Notes: a model not told the origin generated them from the letters alone. DNA of 64,000 bases from Alkalihalobacillus sp. TS-13 (GCF_019720915.1 NZ_JAHKSI010000001.1:2232001-2296000), one strand, 5' to 3'. Positions 17,723-27,648 are shown, numbered from the stretch's first letter. Numbers and translations are program-made.

Positions 17723-18790
17723 TCATGCTTTCACTTTACGATAGACCCAGCTGTTCCAGTAAAAGTAATAGGCTGACACTCCTCCTGCCCGGATCAGCTT
17801 TTTAAGGACTGTCTGTACGTCACGCTGTCCTTTTACCTTGGCATCAGTTGAATAGATGCCGAGAAGCCCTCTCGTAATCAAGGTGTGGAATTTCGAATGC
17901 GGAAGGTCTTGTGCTGAACGGTCTGCCATTTTAAAAAAGTGTAAAAGACGATCAATCATCATATCCTGATTTTCATAGTAAAAACAGAAATTGAGATCCC
18001 CGCCATCCTTGTCCTCCTGCTGATCGATCAAATAATCCATCATGATGTGGAGACCTTGGATCCATGGAAAATACCCTTCCTTCACCTTTTCGACAAGCTC
18101 GGGTTCACCCTTACCATTAGAGGCATAAGAAACGAGGCAAAAGATCCCTAACGTTGATCCGGCACATGCCGAAAATTCATACCAGCTCATTGCTGGAAGT
18201 CCCTTCTCATTTTCAGAAAACCACCGTTGCAGCCTTGGGACTCTCTCTTCGTGTGTCACATGTTTATGTATTTGCAGGTTACAGTAATGCTCCGCCAACT
18301 CAAGAAGGCCAGAGTGAATTTGTAAAAAACCAGGAAGTGCCTCAAGCACATTCTGGCATGTTTGAACAAGGTCAGGCAGATATCCGCCATCATCCTGCTC
18401 TTCACGAAGTCTATAATAATTTTCAACCGGTGCTCCAGGTGTCAACGCATGCTCCATGGATCTATGGAGTAAACTGAAATCTTCAGGGTCCAACGACGTA
18501 CTTCTGTCACACAAATTATCAAGATAATCACTGATCGTTTGATAGGCAACAATGAATCGGATGACTTCCTTCCGGCTGACAGGATCAGTGGAGAGCAAGG
18601 CATAGATCGCTCCGCCCTCACAATGGAACGTTTTCGAATTGATGCTGGCAATCGCCTGGGTCTTTAATTCTTCATTTGGAATACGCTCCGCCTTTTCTCT
18701 CCAAAGATCTAATTCATGGTGTACATTCGGAATGATTTCCTTGTAAATCCTCATCATCAATGACCATGGTTGTGAAGGGGCTTCCTTCAT
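17723..18790 (-). CDS. ytpB: Tetraprenyl-beta-curcumene synthase YtpB
   Basis: This 355-residue protein belongs to the YtpB family (DUF2600), which cyclises linear C35 tetraprenyl diphosphate to tetraprenyl-beta-curcumene for bacillus sesquarterpenes. It is mostly helical, with acidic metal-binding candidates in ISDYLDNLCDRS and MMDYLIDQQEDKDGG. The start has an AAAGGAGTG site. ytpA lies four bases upstream of its start, the same pair as in B. subtilis. The terpene cyclase that would complete sesquarterpenes is not in this window. Confidence 0.9.
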   Translation of the reverse strand: MKEAPSQPWSLMMRIYKEIIPNVHHELDLWREKAERIPNEELKTQAIASINSKTFHCEGGAIYALLSTDPVSRKEVIRFIVAYQTISDYLDNLCDRSTSLDPEDFSLLHRSMEHALTPGAPVENYYRLREEQDDGGYLPDLVQTCQNVLEALPGFLQIHSGLLELAEHYCNLQIHKHVTHEERVPRLQRWFSENEKGLPAMSWYEFSACAGSTLGIFCLVSYASNGKGEPELVEKVKEGYFPWIQGLHIMMDYLIDQQEDKDGGDLNFCFYYENQDMMIDRLLHFFKMADRSAQDLPHSKFHTLITRGLLGIYSTDAKVKGQRDVQTVLKKLIRAGGVSAYYFYWNSWVYRKVKA

Positions 18791-18794
18791 AGTT

Positions 18795-19598
18795 TCACTC
18801 CTTTTGAAGATTCTCTTCGAAGGTCAATAATAAATTTACAAATCGTGATAGATAAAGGAAAACTTGCTCTCGTTCTGGATCATTCAATATTTCATGATAA
18901 AGTCCGGGCCATTCTTTATAGGATTTTTCCATCAAATTCAATTGATTGAACCAATTCCTTACACTCTTTTTGTCTACAATCAAATCATTTCCAGCTTGCA
19001 AGACCAGCAACGGAACATCAGGAAATTGACCGACGGATTGGTGGGCGATCTTGATTGAGCTCATCAACTCCCGGTACCAGCGGATGGATACTTTTTTCAC
19101 ATAAAAAGCATCCTTTAGGTCCTGTTCGATCCGTTCCTTTGATCTTGTCGCTTTTCCAAACCCTTGATTAGAATTTAATCGTAAAGTAGGGTATACACGA
19201 TTGATGACTCGAGATAATGCCTCAACGGGTTTTGGAGGTTTATAAACGATACCCAGACACGGTGATGATAGGATCACAGCGTTCACGGGCATTTTCCTTT
19301 CCGTCAGTGCACGGATGACCGCAAGTCCCCCCATACTATGACCGAACAAAAAGATTGGCAGACCAAATTGTGAAGCTGCTTCCATCCAGTTTTCGATCGT
19401 ATCTATATATTCGCTGAATGAGTAGATATGTCCTCTGTTCCGACGGGTAGCACCTTGCCCAGGTAAATCACCCATGACGACGTGATAACCGTTTGCCACC
19501 CACTGCGAGCATAACCATTCATATCTGCCATGATGCTCGCCAGCACCATGGACCATCACGATTACTGCTATTGCATCTTCTGCTTCCCAGATCCACAT
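18795..19598 (-). CDS. ytpA: Alpha/beta hydrolase YtpA (monoacylglycerol lipase/lysophospholipase-like)
   Basis: This 267-residue alpha/beta hydrolase has an HGAGEHHGRYEWL oxyanion region, nucleophile motif FGHSMGGLAV, a likely acid in QAGNDLIVD and histidine in LYHEILND. B. subtilis YtpA has been linked to formation of the lysophospholipid antibiotic bacilysocin. It lies immediately upstream of ytpB in one operon. The specific lipid substrate here is inferred from that homology. Confidence 0.88.
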   Translation of the reverse strand: MWIWEAEDAIAVIVMVHGAGEHHGRYEWLCSQWVANGYHVVMGDLPGQGATRRNRGHIYSFSEYIDTIENWMEAASQFGLPIFLFGHSMGGLAVIRALTERKMPVNAVILSSPCLGIVYKPPKPVEALSRVINRVYPTLRLNSNQGFGKATRSKERIEQDLKDAFYVKKVSIRWYRELMSSIKIAHQSVGQFPDVPLLVLQAGNDLIVDKKSVRNWFNQLNLMEKSYKEWPGLYHEILNDPEREQVFLYLSRFVNLLLTFEENLQKE

Positions 19599-19689
19599 GT
19601 ACGACGCCCCTTTTCTTCTACTCTATAATTTGCTAAACTGCTATTGATTTCATACAACTATTTATTCATAAAAGAAAGAGGATGATACT

Positions 19690-20208
19690 TTGATTTATCC
19701 ATATAAAGGAACAGAACCCAAAATTGATTCTACAGTTTTCATTGGAGATGGTGTCGTCATTTCAGGTGATGTCACGATCGAGGAGCAATCCTCAATCTGG
19801 TTTAATTCAGTCATCCGTGGTGATGTAGCGCCCACTTTCATTGGAAAACGAGTAAATGTACAAGACCTCTCAATGCTCCATCAAAGCCCAAATAACCCTC
19901 TTGTCCTTGAAGATGATGTCACAGTCGGTCATCAAGTCACATTACATAGCTGCACCATCCGAAAGAATGCCTTGATCGGGATGGGTTCCCTTATCCTTGA
20001 TGGTGCTGAAATTGGTGAGGGTGCTTTTGTAGGGGCTGGCACCTTAGTACCTCCAGGTAAAAAAATCCCTCCAAACTCACTTGCCTTTGGCCGTCCAGCG
20101 AAAGTGGTACGAGAGTTGAATGAAGAGGATTTAAGAGACATGAAAAGAATCCGCACTGAATATGTAGAACGGGGACAATATTATAAACAGATACAGAAGA
20201 AATCCTAA
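19690..20208 (+). CDS. ytoA: Gamma-class carbonic anhydrase-like protein YtoA
   Basis: This 172-residue left-handed beta-helix protein of the gamma-carbonic anhydrase/PaaY family contains hexapeptide repeats (VVISGDVTIEEQSSIWFNSV). Metal-ligand histidines are visible in LSMLHQSPNNP and DVTVGHQVTLHSC, along with IGMGSLILDGAEIGEGAFVG. It would interconvert CO2 and bicarbonate if active. The TTG start follows AGAGGA. Its 3' end overlaps the convergent VOC gene by four bases. Confidence 0.87.
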   Translation: MIYPYKGTEPKIDSTVFIGDGVVISGDVTIEEQSSIWFNSVIRGDVAPTFIGKRVNVQDLSMLHQSPNNPLVLEDDVTVGHQVTLHSCTIRKNALIGMGSLILDGAEIGEGAFVGAGTLVPPGKKIPPNSLAFGRPAKVVRELNEEDLRDMKRIRTEYVERGQYYKQIQKKS

Positions 20209-20573
20209 GCGTTGAACTCAATCACGTTTCCATCTGGATCCTGAACAAACACTTGATGCCAGCCGGTTTTACTGGTTGGCTTGTTCAAGTAACAATAGCC
20301 CGCTTTTTCAAGCCGTTCAAGAATAACATCAATCGATTCTACCCTGACCGCGAAATGACGGGCACGGCTGTCTAAAGACGGTTTGCTTTCTTCATCCAAT
20401 TTTTCATTCACAATCAAATGAAGCTGCGTATCGCCGATTTGGTACCAGATCCCATCAAAATCGAAGTCCGGCCGGTCTGGACTGACTTGAAAACCGATTA
20501 CTTTTTCGTAAAAGCCTCTTGCTTTCTTCAGTTTCTTCACTTCAAGTGATACATGGTGTATTCCTTTATACAT
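20205..20573 (-). CDS. VOC-superfamily (glyoxalase-like) protein
   Basis: This 122-residue protein has one vicinal-oxygen-chelate domain: GIHHVSLEVKKLKKARGFYEKVIGF at the start and QVFVQDPDGNVIEF at the end, with metal-ligand candidates H6, H53 and E120. Family members act as glyoxalases, dioxygenases or resistance proteins, so substrate cannot be assigned. A GGAGGG site precedes the ATG. It converges on ytoA with overlapping stop codons. Confidence 0.83.
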   Translation of the reverse strand: MYKGIHHVSLEVKKLKKARGFYEKVIGFQVSPDRPDFDFDGIWYQIGDTQLHLIVNEKLDEESKPSLDSRARHFAVRVESIDVILERLEKAGYCYLNKPTSKTGWHQVFVQDPDGNVIEFNA

Positions 20574-20754
20574 CTGAATCCCTCCATCCCTATCAACTAC
20601 TTATTTATACCCACTTTTACAAGTTTATCATCCTATAAAATGAAAGTATAATGTCTGGATTGATCGATCTCTACAAAAATTTAACATCATATTGGTATTT
20701 CCCTAATATCAGGACGTTAAAATAGAGTAAATCCTATCGAGGGAGAGATTCACG

Positions 20755-21294
20755 TTGGCGAAAGTTATCAATTGGCTTCATGAAAGGGAATGCTCTGTCT
20801 TTCAGTGGGTGAACAGCAAATGTCAAAAATCTGCATTATGCAGGTATTTCATGTCTGTAACACATCTTGGAGGGGCTACCGGGTCTATCGGGATCTGTCT
20901 GTTGTTGCTCGTTTTTGGATCAAGTGATTTACGAAACATAGCTGTGCAAAGCTTATTAGCTCTTACAATCAGCCATATACCTGTTCAACTCAGTAAAAAA
21001 ATATACCCTCGAAAACGTCCTTACATGGTTTTGCCTGAAACCATCACCATTTCAAGACTTCTTAAGGACCATTCATTTCCATCTGGCCATACTACTGCAA
21101 CTTTCTCTGTCACCACGCCAATTATTCTGTGGAATCCACTTCTTTCGATTGTTTTATTACCAATTTCCTTTTCAGTGGCGATTTCAAGAATGTATCTCGG
21201 CATGCATTATCCATCTGATGTGATTGGTGGAATGTTGATTGGAACGGCGACAGCTTGGCTGGTACATTTCTACTTCTTCCCCCTTTCTTTTTAA
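20755..21294 (+). CDS. PAP2-family membrane phosphatase (second copy)
   Basis: This 179-residue membrane phosphatase has the PAP2 motifs KKIYPRKRP, HSFPSGHTTATF and SRMYLGMHYPSDV, with four to five helices. It resembles undecaprenyl-diphosphatase-type members more than the larger PAP2 protein at 15.2 kb. The TTG start follows GAGGGAGA. It is alone on its transcript and followed by a mosaic repeat. The lipid substrate is not determined. Confidence 0.85.
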   Translation: MAKVINWLHERECSVFQWVNSKCQKSALCRYFMSVTHLGGATGSIGICLLLLVFGSSDLRNIAVQSLLALTISHIPVQLSKKIYPRKRPYMVLPETITISRLLKDHSFPSGHTTATFSVTTPIILWNPLLSIVLLPISFSVAISRMYLGMHYPSDVIGGMLIGTATAWLVHFYFFPLSF

Positions 21295-21307
21295 AATAAG
21301 GGTTCGT

Positions 21308-21790
21308 TATACCTTATTATTGTTGATTTTTGCGAAATTCCCTCCCTTTCCGCGGGCAAACGAAAAGCGATAGCGACCCGGTTGGGCACGTAGGTCACTG
21401 GAAAACGGACGAGGAGGCACGAACCAAACAAAGACTTGGTTCTGCGTGGGCTAACTCATAAGGATCAATGTGTTGCCGCCGCAGGAAGTTTGAAGTGATT
21501 CAAGTGACTGGTCGCTGAGCTAGAACATCACTTCCCTGTATTAACCCCCTTGCTCAAGCCTCCTCACTTGCACAGGATGTCAACACAAAAATGAAATCAT
21601 TTTCGTGTCTGCGATGAGAATTCTTAGAAGCTTTCCTTATGCTGGCTTCGACGTTCACCACAGGAGGTGGTGGCTTTTAGTCGAAGATCCTTTTAAAGAG
21701 TGTGGGGTCTTGCTTGGCTCGTTTTTCCCGCAGGAGTGTCGCAAATTTCGCTTCAATCAAACTTTAGTCAGATTTTCAATAAAAAGTGAT
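21308..21790 (+). repeat. Mosaic intergenic element, long copy
   Basis: This gene-free copy is about 480 bp long. It starts TTGTTGATTTTTGCGAAATTC and ends GTCGCAAATTTCGCTTCAATC, so the ends are imperfect inverted repeats (GCGAAATT and AATTTCGC). The interior has AACCAAACAAAGACTTGGTT, itself a palindrome, and ACGTAGGTCACTGGAAAACG. Confidence 0.75.
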
Positions 21791-21825
21791 ACAGCAAGTA
21801 AATTTTTCAGCAAATTTCAGTACTC

Positions 21826-21863
21826 AAAAAACCCCAAGCTGCAATCATGCAGCTTGGGGTTTT
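21826..21863. terminator. metK terminator
   Basis: ACCCCAAGCTGC and GCAGCTTGGGGT form a 12-bp stem with T runs on both strands. Confidence 0.9.
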
Positions 21864-21873
21864 ATTAATGTAT

Positions 21874-23067
21874 TTATGCGTTGTTTTTCAAAGTTTCAGC
21901 TTTATCCGTTTGTTCCCATGGAAGCTCGATATCGGTACGGCCGAAGTGACCATACGCTGCAGTCTGCTTATAAATCGGGCGTCGAAGATCAAGCATCTTG
22001 ATGATTCCTGCAGGACGAAGATCGAAGTTGGCTCGAACAAGTTCAACAAGCTTTTCTTCCGATACAGTGCCGGTGCCAAATGTATCAATTGAGATCGATA
22101 CAGGTTGAGCGACACCGATTGCATAAGCAAGTTGTACTTCACATTTTTCAGCTAACCTAGCTGCTACGATGTTCTTCGCTACATAACGTGCTGCATAAGC
22201 CGCAGAGCGGTCAACTTTTGTCGGATCTTTACCTGAGAAGGCACCACCGCCATGGCGTGCATATCCTCCGTATGTGTCGACGATGATTTTACGGCCAGTT
22301 AGTCCAGCGTCGCCTTGTGGTCCACCGATGACGAAACGTCCTGTCGGGTTGATGAAATATTTTGTGTTCTCATCAATCAACTCAGTTGGCACGACAGGAT
22401 TGATGACATGCTCTTTCAAGTCACGTTTGATTTGCTCAAGGGTTACTTCAGGATGATGTTGAGTAGAGATGACGATCGTATCTACTCTTACCGGTTGACC
22501 GTTTTCATCATATTCCACTGTTACCTGTGTTTTACCATCTGGACGCAAATATGGAACAACTTCATTTTTACGTACTTCTGTCAAACGGCGGCTAAGCTTA
22601 TGTGATAAGGAAATAGGAAGCGGCATCAATTCTTGCGTTTCGTTACACGCATAGCCGAACATCAATCCTTGGTCACCAGCACCGATTGCTTCAATCTCTT
22701 CTTCTGTCATCAACCCTTCTCTTGCTTCAAGTGCCTGGTTGACACCTTGAGCGATATCAGCAGATTGTTCATCTATAGATGTGAGAACTGCACACGTTTC
22801 ATAATCGAAACCATATTTTGCCCGTGTATAACCGATCCCTTTCACCGTTTCACGGACAATTTTCGGGATGTCTACATAAGTAGAAGTCGTGATCTCACCT
22901 GCAACGAGTACGAGCCCTGTATTCACAGATGTTTCACACGCTACACGCGCATTTGGGTCACTTACTAGGATTTCGTCTAGAATCGCATCTGAAATCTGGT
23001 CACAAATTTTATCCGGATGACCTTCTGTAACTGATTCAGATGTGAATAGACGTCTGCTTTTTGCCAT
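21874..23067 (-). CDS. metK: S-adenosylmethionine synthetase
   Basis: MetK makes S-adenosylmethionine from methionine and ATP. The conserved start is [20 protein letters not shown], with the family hexapeptide region [12 protein letters not shown] and the P-loop-like [16 protein letters not shown]. The 397-residue length is normal. MAKSRRLF was chosen because GAGGAGG precedes it; 18 further upstream codons are open but unneeded. A SAM-I riboswitch in the leader gives product feedback. Confidence 0.97.
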   Translation of the reverse strand: MAKSRRLFTSESVTEGHPDKICDQISDAILDEILVSDPNARVACETSVNTGLVLVAGEITTSTYVDIPKIVRETVKGIGYTRAKYGFDYETCAVLTSIDEQSADIAQGVNQALEAREGLMTEEEIEAIGAGDQGLMFGYACNETQELMPLPISLSHKLSRRLTEVRKNEVVPYLRPDGKTQVTVEYDENGQPVRVDTIVISTQHHPEVTLEQIKRDLKEHVINPVVPTELIDENTKYFINPTGRFVIGGPQGDAGLTGRKIIVDTYGGYARHGGGAFSGKDPTKVDRSAAYAARYVAKNIVAARLAEKCEVQLAYAIGVAQPVSISIDTFGTGTVSEEKLVELVRANFDLRPAGIIKMLDLRRPIYKQTAAYGHFGRTDIELPWEQTDKAETLKNNA

Positions 23068-23226
23068 TACGGAACCTCCTCGACGATCTTTAAGTATCGT
23101 TTTAATTGATACGGTACTCATTTCCTTATGAGAAAGTGCAACAAAGTTTCATGTATATAGGAAAACTGCTGCATGTATAACAATTTTCTTCTCAGTCTTT
23201 TTTAAAAGGATTCTGCCTATTGAACG

Positions 23227-23375
23227 AAAAAAAACCTTTCCTGTTCAGAGGAAAGGTGGTTCGTTGTATACCTTTCACCCTCTTATTTTTCAGGTTAGCA
23301 CCTTTTCACCTCTATCTTGGTGTCGGTTGCTGGGTTTCATTGGGCCTGTCCCTCCACCTACTCGGAATAAGAGTA
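23227..23375 (-). ncRNA. SAM-I (S-box) riboswitch of metK
   Basis: The minus strand shows the S-box consensus: GGTGGAGGGACAGGCCCAAT, GAAACCCAGCAACC and GGTGCTAACCTG, closed by CTCTTATT/AATAAGAG arms. A terminator follows (AACCTTTCCT-CTGAAC-AGGAAAGGTT and T8). SAM binding should terminate transcription before metK. Confidence 0.96.
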
Positions 23376-23389
23376 GCCGTTCTCGCAAT

Positions 23390-23418
23390 ATCATATCGCA
23401 GTACCTATGCTATGTCAA
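23390..23418 (-). promoter_or_regulatory. metK sigma-A promoter
   Basis: TTGACA and TATGAT are separated by 17 bases, immediately upstream of the S-box. Confidence 0.8.
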
Positions 23419-23595
23419 CGAAATTCCCATTGTATTGAGGAAGATTCCGCATACAAAATTTGGGTAAAATTATGATTTTATGAGATGCTTTTAACAAAGC
23501 GTTTTTTTCATTATTAGGCCTCACGCCTATTTATATCCTAATTAAGGTTTAACATGTCACAAATACGGAAAAATAGTATACATTATTAAAATAAA

Positions 23596-23606
23596 TATGT
23601 TATACT
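23596..23606 (+). promoter_or_regulatory. Putative CcpN operator overlapping the pckA -10
   Basis: TATGTTATACT fits the CcpN consensus TRTGHYATAYW at every position and includes a -10-like TATACT. In B. subtilis CcpN represses pckA and gapB during glycolytic growth. Confidence 0.6.
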
Positions 23607-23662
23607 AATTCCGAGTTAAGCGAAGTATTGGTTTAAACTTTATGTGAAAAAGGATGGTTTAT

Positions 23663-25246
23663 ATGAATACAGCACAATTCAGCTCTCTTACCGATGAGTT
23701 ATTAAGTAAAGAAACTACACACAAAAATTTAGCGACACCAAGATTAGTAGAAAGTGCGATCTCTAGAAATGAAGGCGCCCTTACATCAACAGGAGCACTT
23801 CAAGTTGAAACGGGTAAATATACTGGACGTTCTCCAAAGGATAAATTCATCGTCATGGAACCTTCTGTAAAAGATAAGATTGATTGGGGATCGGTCAATC
23901 AACCGATTGATGAAGAGAAGTTCAATAACTTATATAAGAAAGTCATCGAATACTTAACAAGCAAAGACGAAACATTCGTATTCCAGGGATTTGCAGGTGC
24001 GGATAAAGCATATCAACTTCCACTGCAAGTCATCAACGAATATGCATGGCATAATCTGTTTGCACGTCAACTTTTCATACGCCCAAATGAAAACGATTTA
24101 AACGACTTCACACCAGAGTTCCAGGTCATTTCAGCACCTGGTTTCCACGCTGATCCTGAAGTTGATGGTACAAACTCTGAAACATTCATCATCATTTCAT
24201 TTGAAAAGCGAATTGTACTCATCGGTGGAACTGAATATGCTGGCGAAATTAAAAAATCGATCTTCTCGGTTATGAACTATGTGCTTCCGGAACAAGACAT
24301 CCTTTCCATGCATTGTTCAGCGAATGTCGGCGTCGAGGGTGACGTTGCATTATTTTTCGGATTGAGTGGAACTGGTAAGACAACATTATCAGCAGACCCT
24401 AACCGCCGTTTGATCGGTGATGATGAACACGGTTGGGCAAACAACGGGATCTTCAATATCGAAGGTGGCTGCTACGCAAAATGTGTCAACCTTTCCCGAG
24501 AAAAAGAACCGCAAATCTGGAATGCGATCCGTTTCGGAACAGTTCTTGAAAACGTAGTCTCAGATGAGTGCTCACGATTGGTCGACTACAACAACACGAC
24601 TTTAACAGAGAATACTCGTGCAGCTTATCCGATCGACGCAATTCCGAATATCATCACACCAAGCGTTGCAGGAAATCCCAATACGATCATCTTCTTGACG
24701 GCAGATGCATTCGGAGTATTGCCTCCGATCAGCAAGTTGACAAAAGAACAAGCGATGTATCATTTCCTATCAGGATATACGAGTAAGCTTGCGGGAACAG
24801 AGCGTGGCGTTACTTCACCACAGGCGACATTCTCAACTTGTTTCGGTTCTCCATTCCTTCCATTGCATGCTGAAAGATATACGAAAATGCTCGGTGAAAA
24901 AATCGCTCAGCATGATGTTGATGTTTACTTGGTCAACACTGGATGGTCTGGCGGTGAATACGGAGTAGGTAAGAGAATGGACTTGACCCATACTCGTGCG
25001 ATGGTGCAAGCCGCTTTAGAAGGTGAGTTGCGTTCAACTGAAACGGTCACTGATCCGATTTTCGGACTACACATCCCTACGAGCTGCCCTGGTGTGCCAG
25101 GTGAAGTCCTGCAACCTAAGAAAACTTGGGATAACCCAGAAGCATATGATCAAAAAGCTAAAGAACTCGCAATGAAATTCAAGGAAAACTTCAATAAGTT
25201 CGAAAATGCAAGTTCAGAAATCAAAAACGCAGGACCGGTTGTATAA
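23663..25246 (+). CDS. pckA: Phosphoenolpyruvate carboxykinase (ATP)
   Basis: This is the gluconeogenic enzyme converting oxaloacetate and ATP to PEP, CO2 and ADP. It has [10 protein letters not shown] for substrate binding, the kinase-1a P-loop [16 protein letters not shown] and the kinase-2 [10 protein letters not shown]. Starting at the second ATG, about ten bases after AAAAGG, gives 527 residues, the size of B. subtilis PckA. It diverges from metK; control by a CcpN-like repressor is suggested by the site at 23.6 kb. Confidence 0.96.
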   Translation: MNTAQFSSLTDELLSKETTHKNLATPRLVESAISRNEGALTSTGALQVETGKYTGRSPKDKFIVMEPSVKDKIDWGSVNQPIDEEKFNNLYKKVIEYLTSKDETFVFQGFAGADKAYQLPLQVINEYAWHNLFARQLFIRPNENDLNDFTPEFQVISAPGFHADPEVDGTNSETFIIISFEKRIVLIGGTEYAGEIKKSIFSVMNYVLPEQDILSMHCSANVGVEGDVALFFGLSGTGKTTLSADPNRRLIGDDEHGWANNGIFNIEGGCYAKCVNLSREKEPQIWNAIRFGTVLENVVSDECSRLVDYNNTTLTENTRAAYPIDAIPNIITPSVAGNPNTIIFLTADAFGVLPPISKLTKEQAMYHFLSGYTSKLAGTERGVTSPQATFSTCFGSPFLPLHAERYTKMLGEKIAQHDVDVYLVNTGWSGGEYGVGKRMDLTHTRAMVQAALEGELRSTETVTDPIFGLHIPTSCPGVPGEVLQPKKTWDNPEAYDQKAKELAMKFKENFNKFENASSEIKNAGPVV

Positions 25247-25301
25247 AGAGAACCTAGTTCAGTCAGCGTTTAAAGCTTTGCTAAACCTTAGATTGAAATT
25301 A

Positions 25302-25334
25302 CGGAGTGCCCCTCTTACGGGTGCTCCTTTTTTG
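25302..25334 (+). terminator. pckA terminator
   Basis: GGAGTGCCC and GGGTGCTCC pair around CTCTTAC and are followed by T6. Confidence 0.8.
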
Positions 25335-25363
25335 TGTGCGTTGATGCTGTTCGAGTATGGCTC

Positions 25364-25475
25364 ATGACTACGCTCATGGTCGTTTTGTAGATAAAATTGA
25401 ATTTTTGTAGATAATTTTGCACTTTTGTAGATGATTTCCTGTTTTTGTAGGTAATTTTAAATTTTTGTAAGAACA
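25364..25475. repeat. 20-bp period TTTTGTAG array, locus 1 (5 units)
   Basis: TTTTGTAG cores (last unit TTTTGTAA) begin at 25383, 25403, 25423, 25443 and 25463, an exact 20-bp period. The most conserved unit is TTTTGTAGATAATTTT. A flank CATGACTACGCTCATGGTCG precedes the first unit and recurs at locus 2. Confidence 0.85.
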
Positions 25476-25505
25476 CCAACCCAAACGGAATTTTCCAAAT
25501 ACAGC

Positions 25506-25748
25506 TCATTCATACATGCCTTCAACAACGATGTTCAAGATTACTGTAAAACGGTTTTGACCTACTGGAATGACATTATGTACAGTGACATCATATGATC
25601 CTGACTCCTTACGTTTTTCCTCAACTATTTTTGTAAGTATTTTAGCAAGAGAAACCTCTGATGTCAGTGAGACATCAATAAAAAGTTGTTCATTATAACT
25701 ATTTCCCCTTCCCCCATGCATACGGCACAATCCAATGAATAGTTTCAA
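25506..25748 (-). CDS. Hypothetical small protein, 80 aa
   Basis: This small soluble protein contains FIDVSLTSEVSLAKILTKIV and NVIPVGQNRFTVILNIVVEG, suggesting an alternating beta-alpha-beta fold. The N-terminus is uncertain: the TTG start seven bases after ytmA has no ribosome-binding site, and GAAGGGG further in suggests a later non-standard start. It probably shares a transcript with ytmA. I do not recognise the family. Confidence 0.6.
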   Translation of the reverse strand: MKLFIGLCRMHGGRGNSYNEQLFIDVSLTSEVSLAKILTKIVEEKRKESGSYDVTVHNVIPVGQNRFTVILNIVVEGMYE

Positions 25749-25755
25749 GAAACAG

Positions 25756-26541
25756 TCATTGGGTTTTCATCCACTGCAGCAATTCATAGGTCACTTTACG
25801 TTTCTTTTCGGGGGAAAAGTGGTGATCGTCTTCGAAGTACCAGGTTTCATAGGACTTCCCGTGTTTGAGCAGTTCTTTTTCAAGACGATAGGCATGTTCG
25901 ATCGATACATTCTCATCATAAACACCGTGAATGATCAATATTGGTGCAACAATCTCCCCAACCAGGGATAACGGTGTCCTCTCTTCATATCGTTCAGGGG
26001 ATTTATATACAGAGCCTCCGACGACACGCTTGAGCATTTTACGTAGACCTGGCCTTTCCTCATATGTCAGCTTCATATCCGTCACTCCACCCCATACGAC
26101 GACCGATTTGACAAGATCCGAATGGTAGGAAGCAGTAAACAAAGCCATTACTCCTCCTCTTGAAAATCCAAATAGATGGAGCGAGCCTGAATCGGTTGAT
26201 GGGAGTTCCTCGAGCACCTTCAATCCCTCATATGCATCATACCGATCCTCTCCGCAAAAATCTTCCTTCCCTTCTCCACCTTCGTTCCCTCTATAAAAAG
26301 GGGCGAATACGACAAAACCTTGAGAAGCAAACTGTACGATTCGCGCAATCCGTACTTTTCCTACCTGTTTGATTCCCCCGCGTAAATATAGAATCCCAGG
26401 CAGAGGATCATCCACTTTTGGTTCAGCCAACAAACCTTTTACACGTAAATCCTGACTACGGTAGGTCACTATAGATAACGTGATGTCAGGATTCGGCGAA
26501 GGAAACCGATTTATATTTTCAATTCGAAATGAATACTCCAT
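25756..26541 (-). CDS. ytmA: Alpha/beta hydrolase YtmA (prolyl oligopeptidase-like)
   Basis: This 261-residue serine hydrolase is related to the catalytic domain of prolyl oligopeptidases. It has GILYLRGGIKQVG near the oxyanion hole, nucleophile motif HLFGFSRGGVMAL, acid in IHGVYDENVS and histidine in YFEDDHHFSPEKK. No propeller domain is present. I chose the ATG after AGAGGTGG, not the upstream one. It diverges from ytlA. The physiological substrate is unknown. Confidence 0.85.
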   Translation of the reverse strand: MEYSFRIENINRFPSPNPDITLSIVTYRSQDLRVKGLLAEPKVDDPLPGILYLRGGIKQVGKVRIARIVQFASQGFVVFAPFYRGNEGGEGKEDFCGEDRYDAYEGLKVLEELPSTDSGSLHLFGFSRGGVMALFTASYHSDLVKSVVVWGGVTDMKLTYEERPGLRKMLKRVVGGSVYKSPERYEERTPLSLVGEIVAPILIIHGVYDENVSIEHAYRLEKELLKHGKSYETWYFEDDHHFSPEKKRKVTYELLQWMKTQ

Positions 26542-26628
26542 AAAACCACCTCTAACCAAGTTTGGGCGAACACACATTTTCAACTCGCTTCATACACTAT
26601 TGCATCTATAGTGTGTGGAGGGATATTA

Positions 26629-27633
26629 ATGCTTAAGGGAATCAAACGACATATCATAGGAGCTGTAACTGCACTCTTTGCTATCAGCCTAGTGGCTGCT
26701 GGATGTTCCAACGGATCCACCAATGATAAAGTACGAGTTGCTGAAGTTACCCGTTCGATCTTTTATGCTCCGCAATATGTTGCCATAGAAAAAGGATTTT
26801 TTGAAGAAGAAGGGATTGATATTGAACTTACCACAACTTGGGGCGGAGACAAAACGATGACCACTCTCTTATCTGATGGTGCAGATGTCGCACTGGTCGG
26901 TTCAGAAACATCCATTTACGTATATGCCCAGGGGACGACGGATCCAGTCATCAATTTCGCACAGCTGACACAAACAGATGGAACGTTCCTCGTCGCACGA
27001 GAAAAACCGGATACTTTTAATTGGGAGCAGCTTAAAGACAGTACTTTCCTCGGTCAACGAAAAGGCGGCATGCCACAGATGGCTGGAGAATTCGGTTTGA
27101 AGAAAAATGGGATTGATCCACATAAGGATATGAACCTGATTCAAAATGTCGATTTTGGAAACATTCCGAATGCCTTTGCCTCTGGTACTGGTGATTACGT
27201 TCAATTATTCGAACCTACTGCCAGCCTATTCGAAAAAGAAGGTATCGGGCATGTCGTAGCTTCTTTCGGTACTGAATCCGGCAAACTGCCTTACACGACT
27301 TACATGTCAAAAGAAAGCTACCTTAACAAAAATAAAGACATCGTCGAGAGGTTTACAAAAGCCTTGTACAAAGCCCAACAGTGGGTCGACAGCCATAGTG
27401 CAAAGGAAATCGCAGCCGTAATCGAACCTTATTTTGAAGACACGCCAATCGACCTGATCGAATCATCAACTGAACGTTACAAAGAACAACACAGCTTTGC
27501 AACAAACCCGATTCTGGACGTTGAGGAATGGAACAACTTGCAAACAATCATGGATGAAGCGGGTGAACTCCCTAAGCAAGTCGACCATAGCACACTGGTC
27601 AATACAGAAATCGCTGAAAGTGTAGCAAAGTAA
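26629..27633 (+). CDS. ytlA: ABC transporter substrate-binding lipoprotein YtlA
   Basis: This 334-residue lipoprotein has a lipobox LVAAGC ending about residue 25 and an NMT1/THI5-like binding domain (FYAPQYVAIEKGFFEEEGIDI). Such proteins capture thiamine precursors, sulfonates or similar small molecules for TauABC/SsuABC-type importers. The start follows GGAGGG. It is the first gene of the ytlA-ytlC-ytlD operon. No thiamin or S-box riboswitch precedes it, so the substrate remains open. Confidence 0.88.
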   Translation: MLKGIKRHIIGAVTALFAISLVAAGCSNGSTNDKVRVAEVTRSIFYAPQYVAIEKGFFEEEGIDIELTTTWGGDKTMTTLLSDGADVALVGSETSIYVYAQGTTDPVINFAQLTQTDGTFLVAREKPDTFNWEQLKDSTFLGQRKGGMPQMAGEFGLKKNGIDPHKDMNLIQNVDFGNIPNAFASGTGDYVQLFEPTASLFEKEGIGHVVASFGTESGKLPYTTYMSKESYLNKNKDIVERFTKALYKAQQWVDSHSAKEIAAVIEPYFEDTPIDLIESSTERYKEQHSFATNPILDVEEWNNLQTIMDEAGELPKQVDHSTLVNTEIAESVAK

Positions 27634-27648
27634 CGGGAGGAGATCGGT

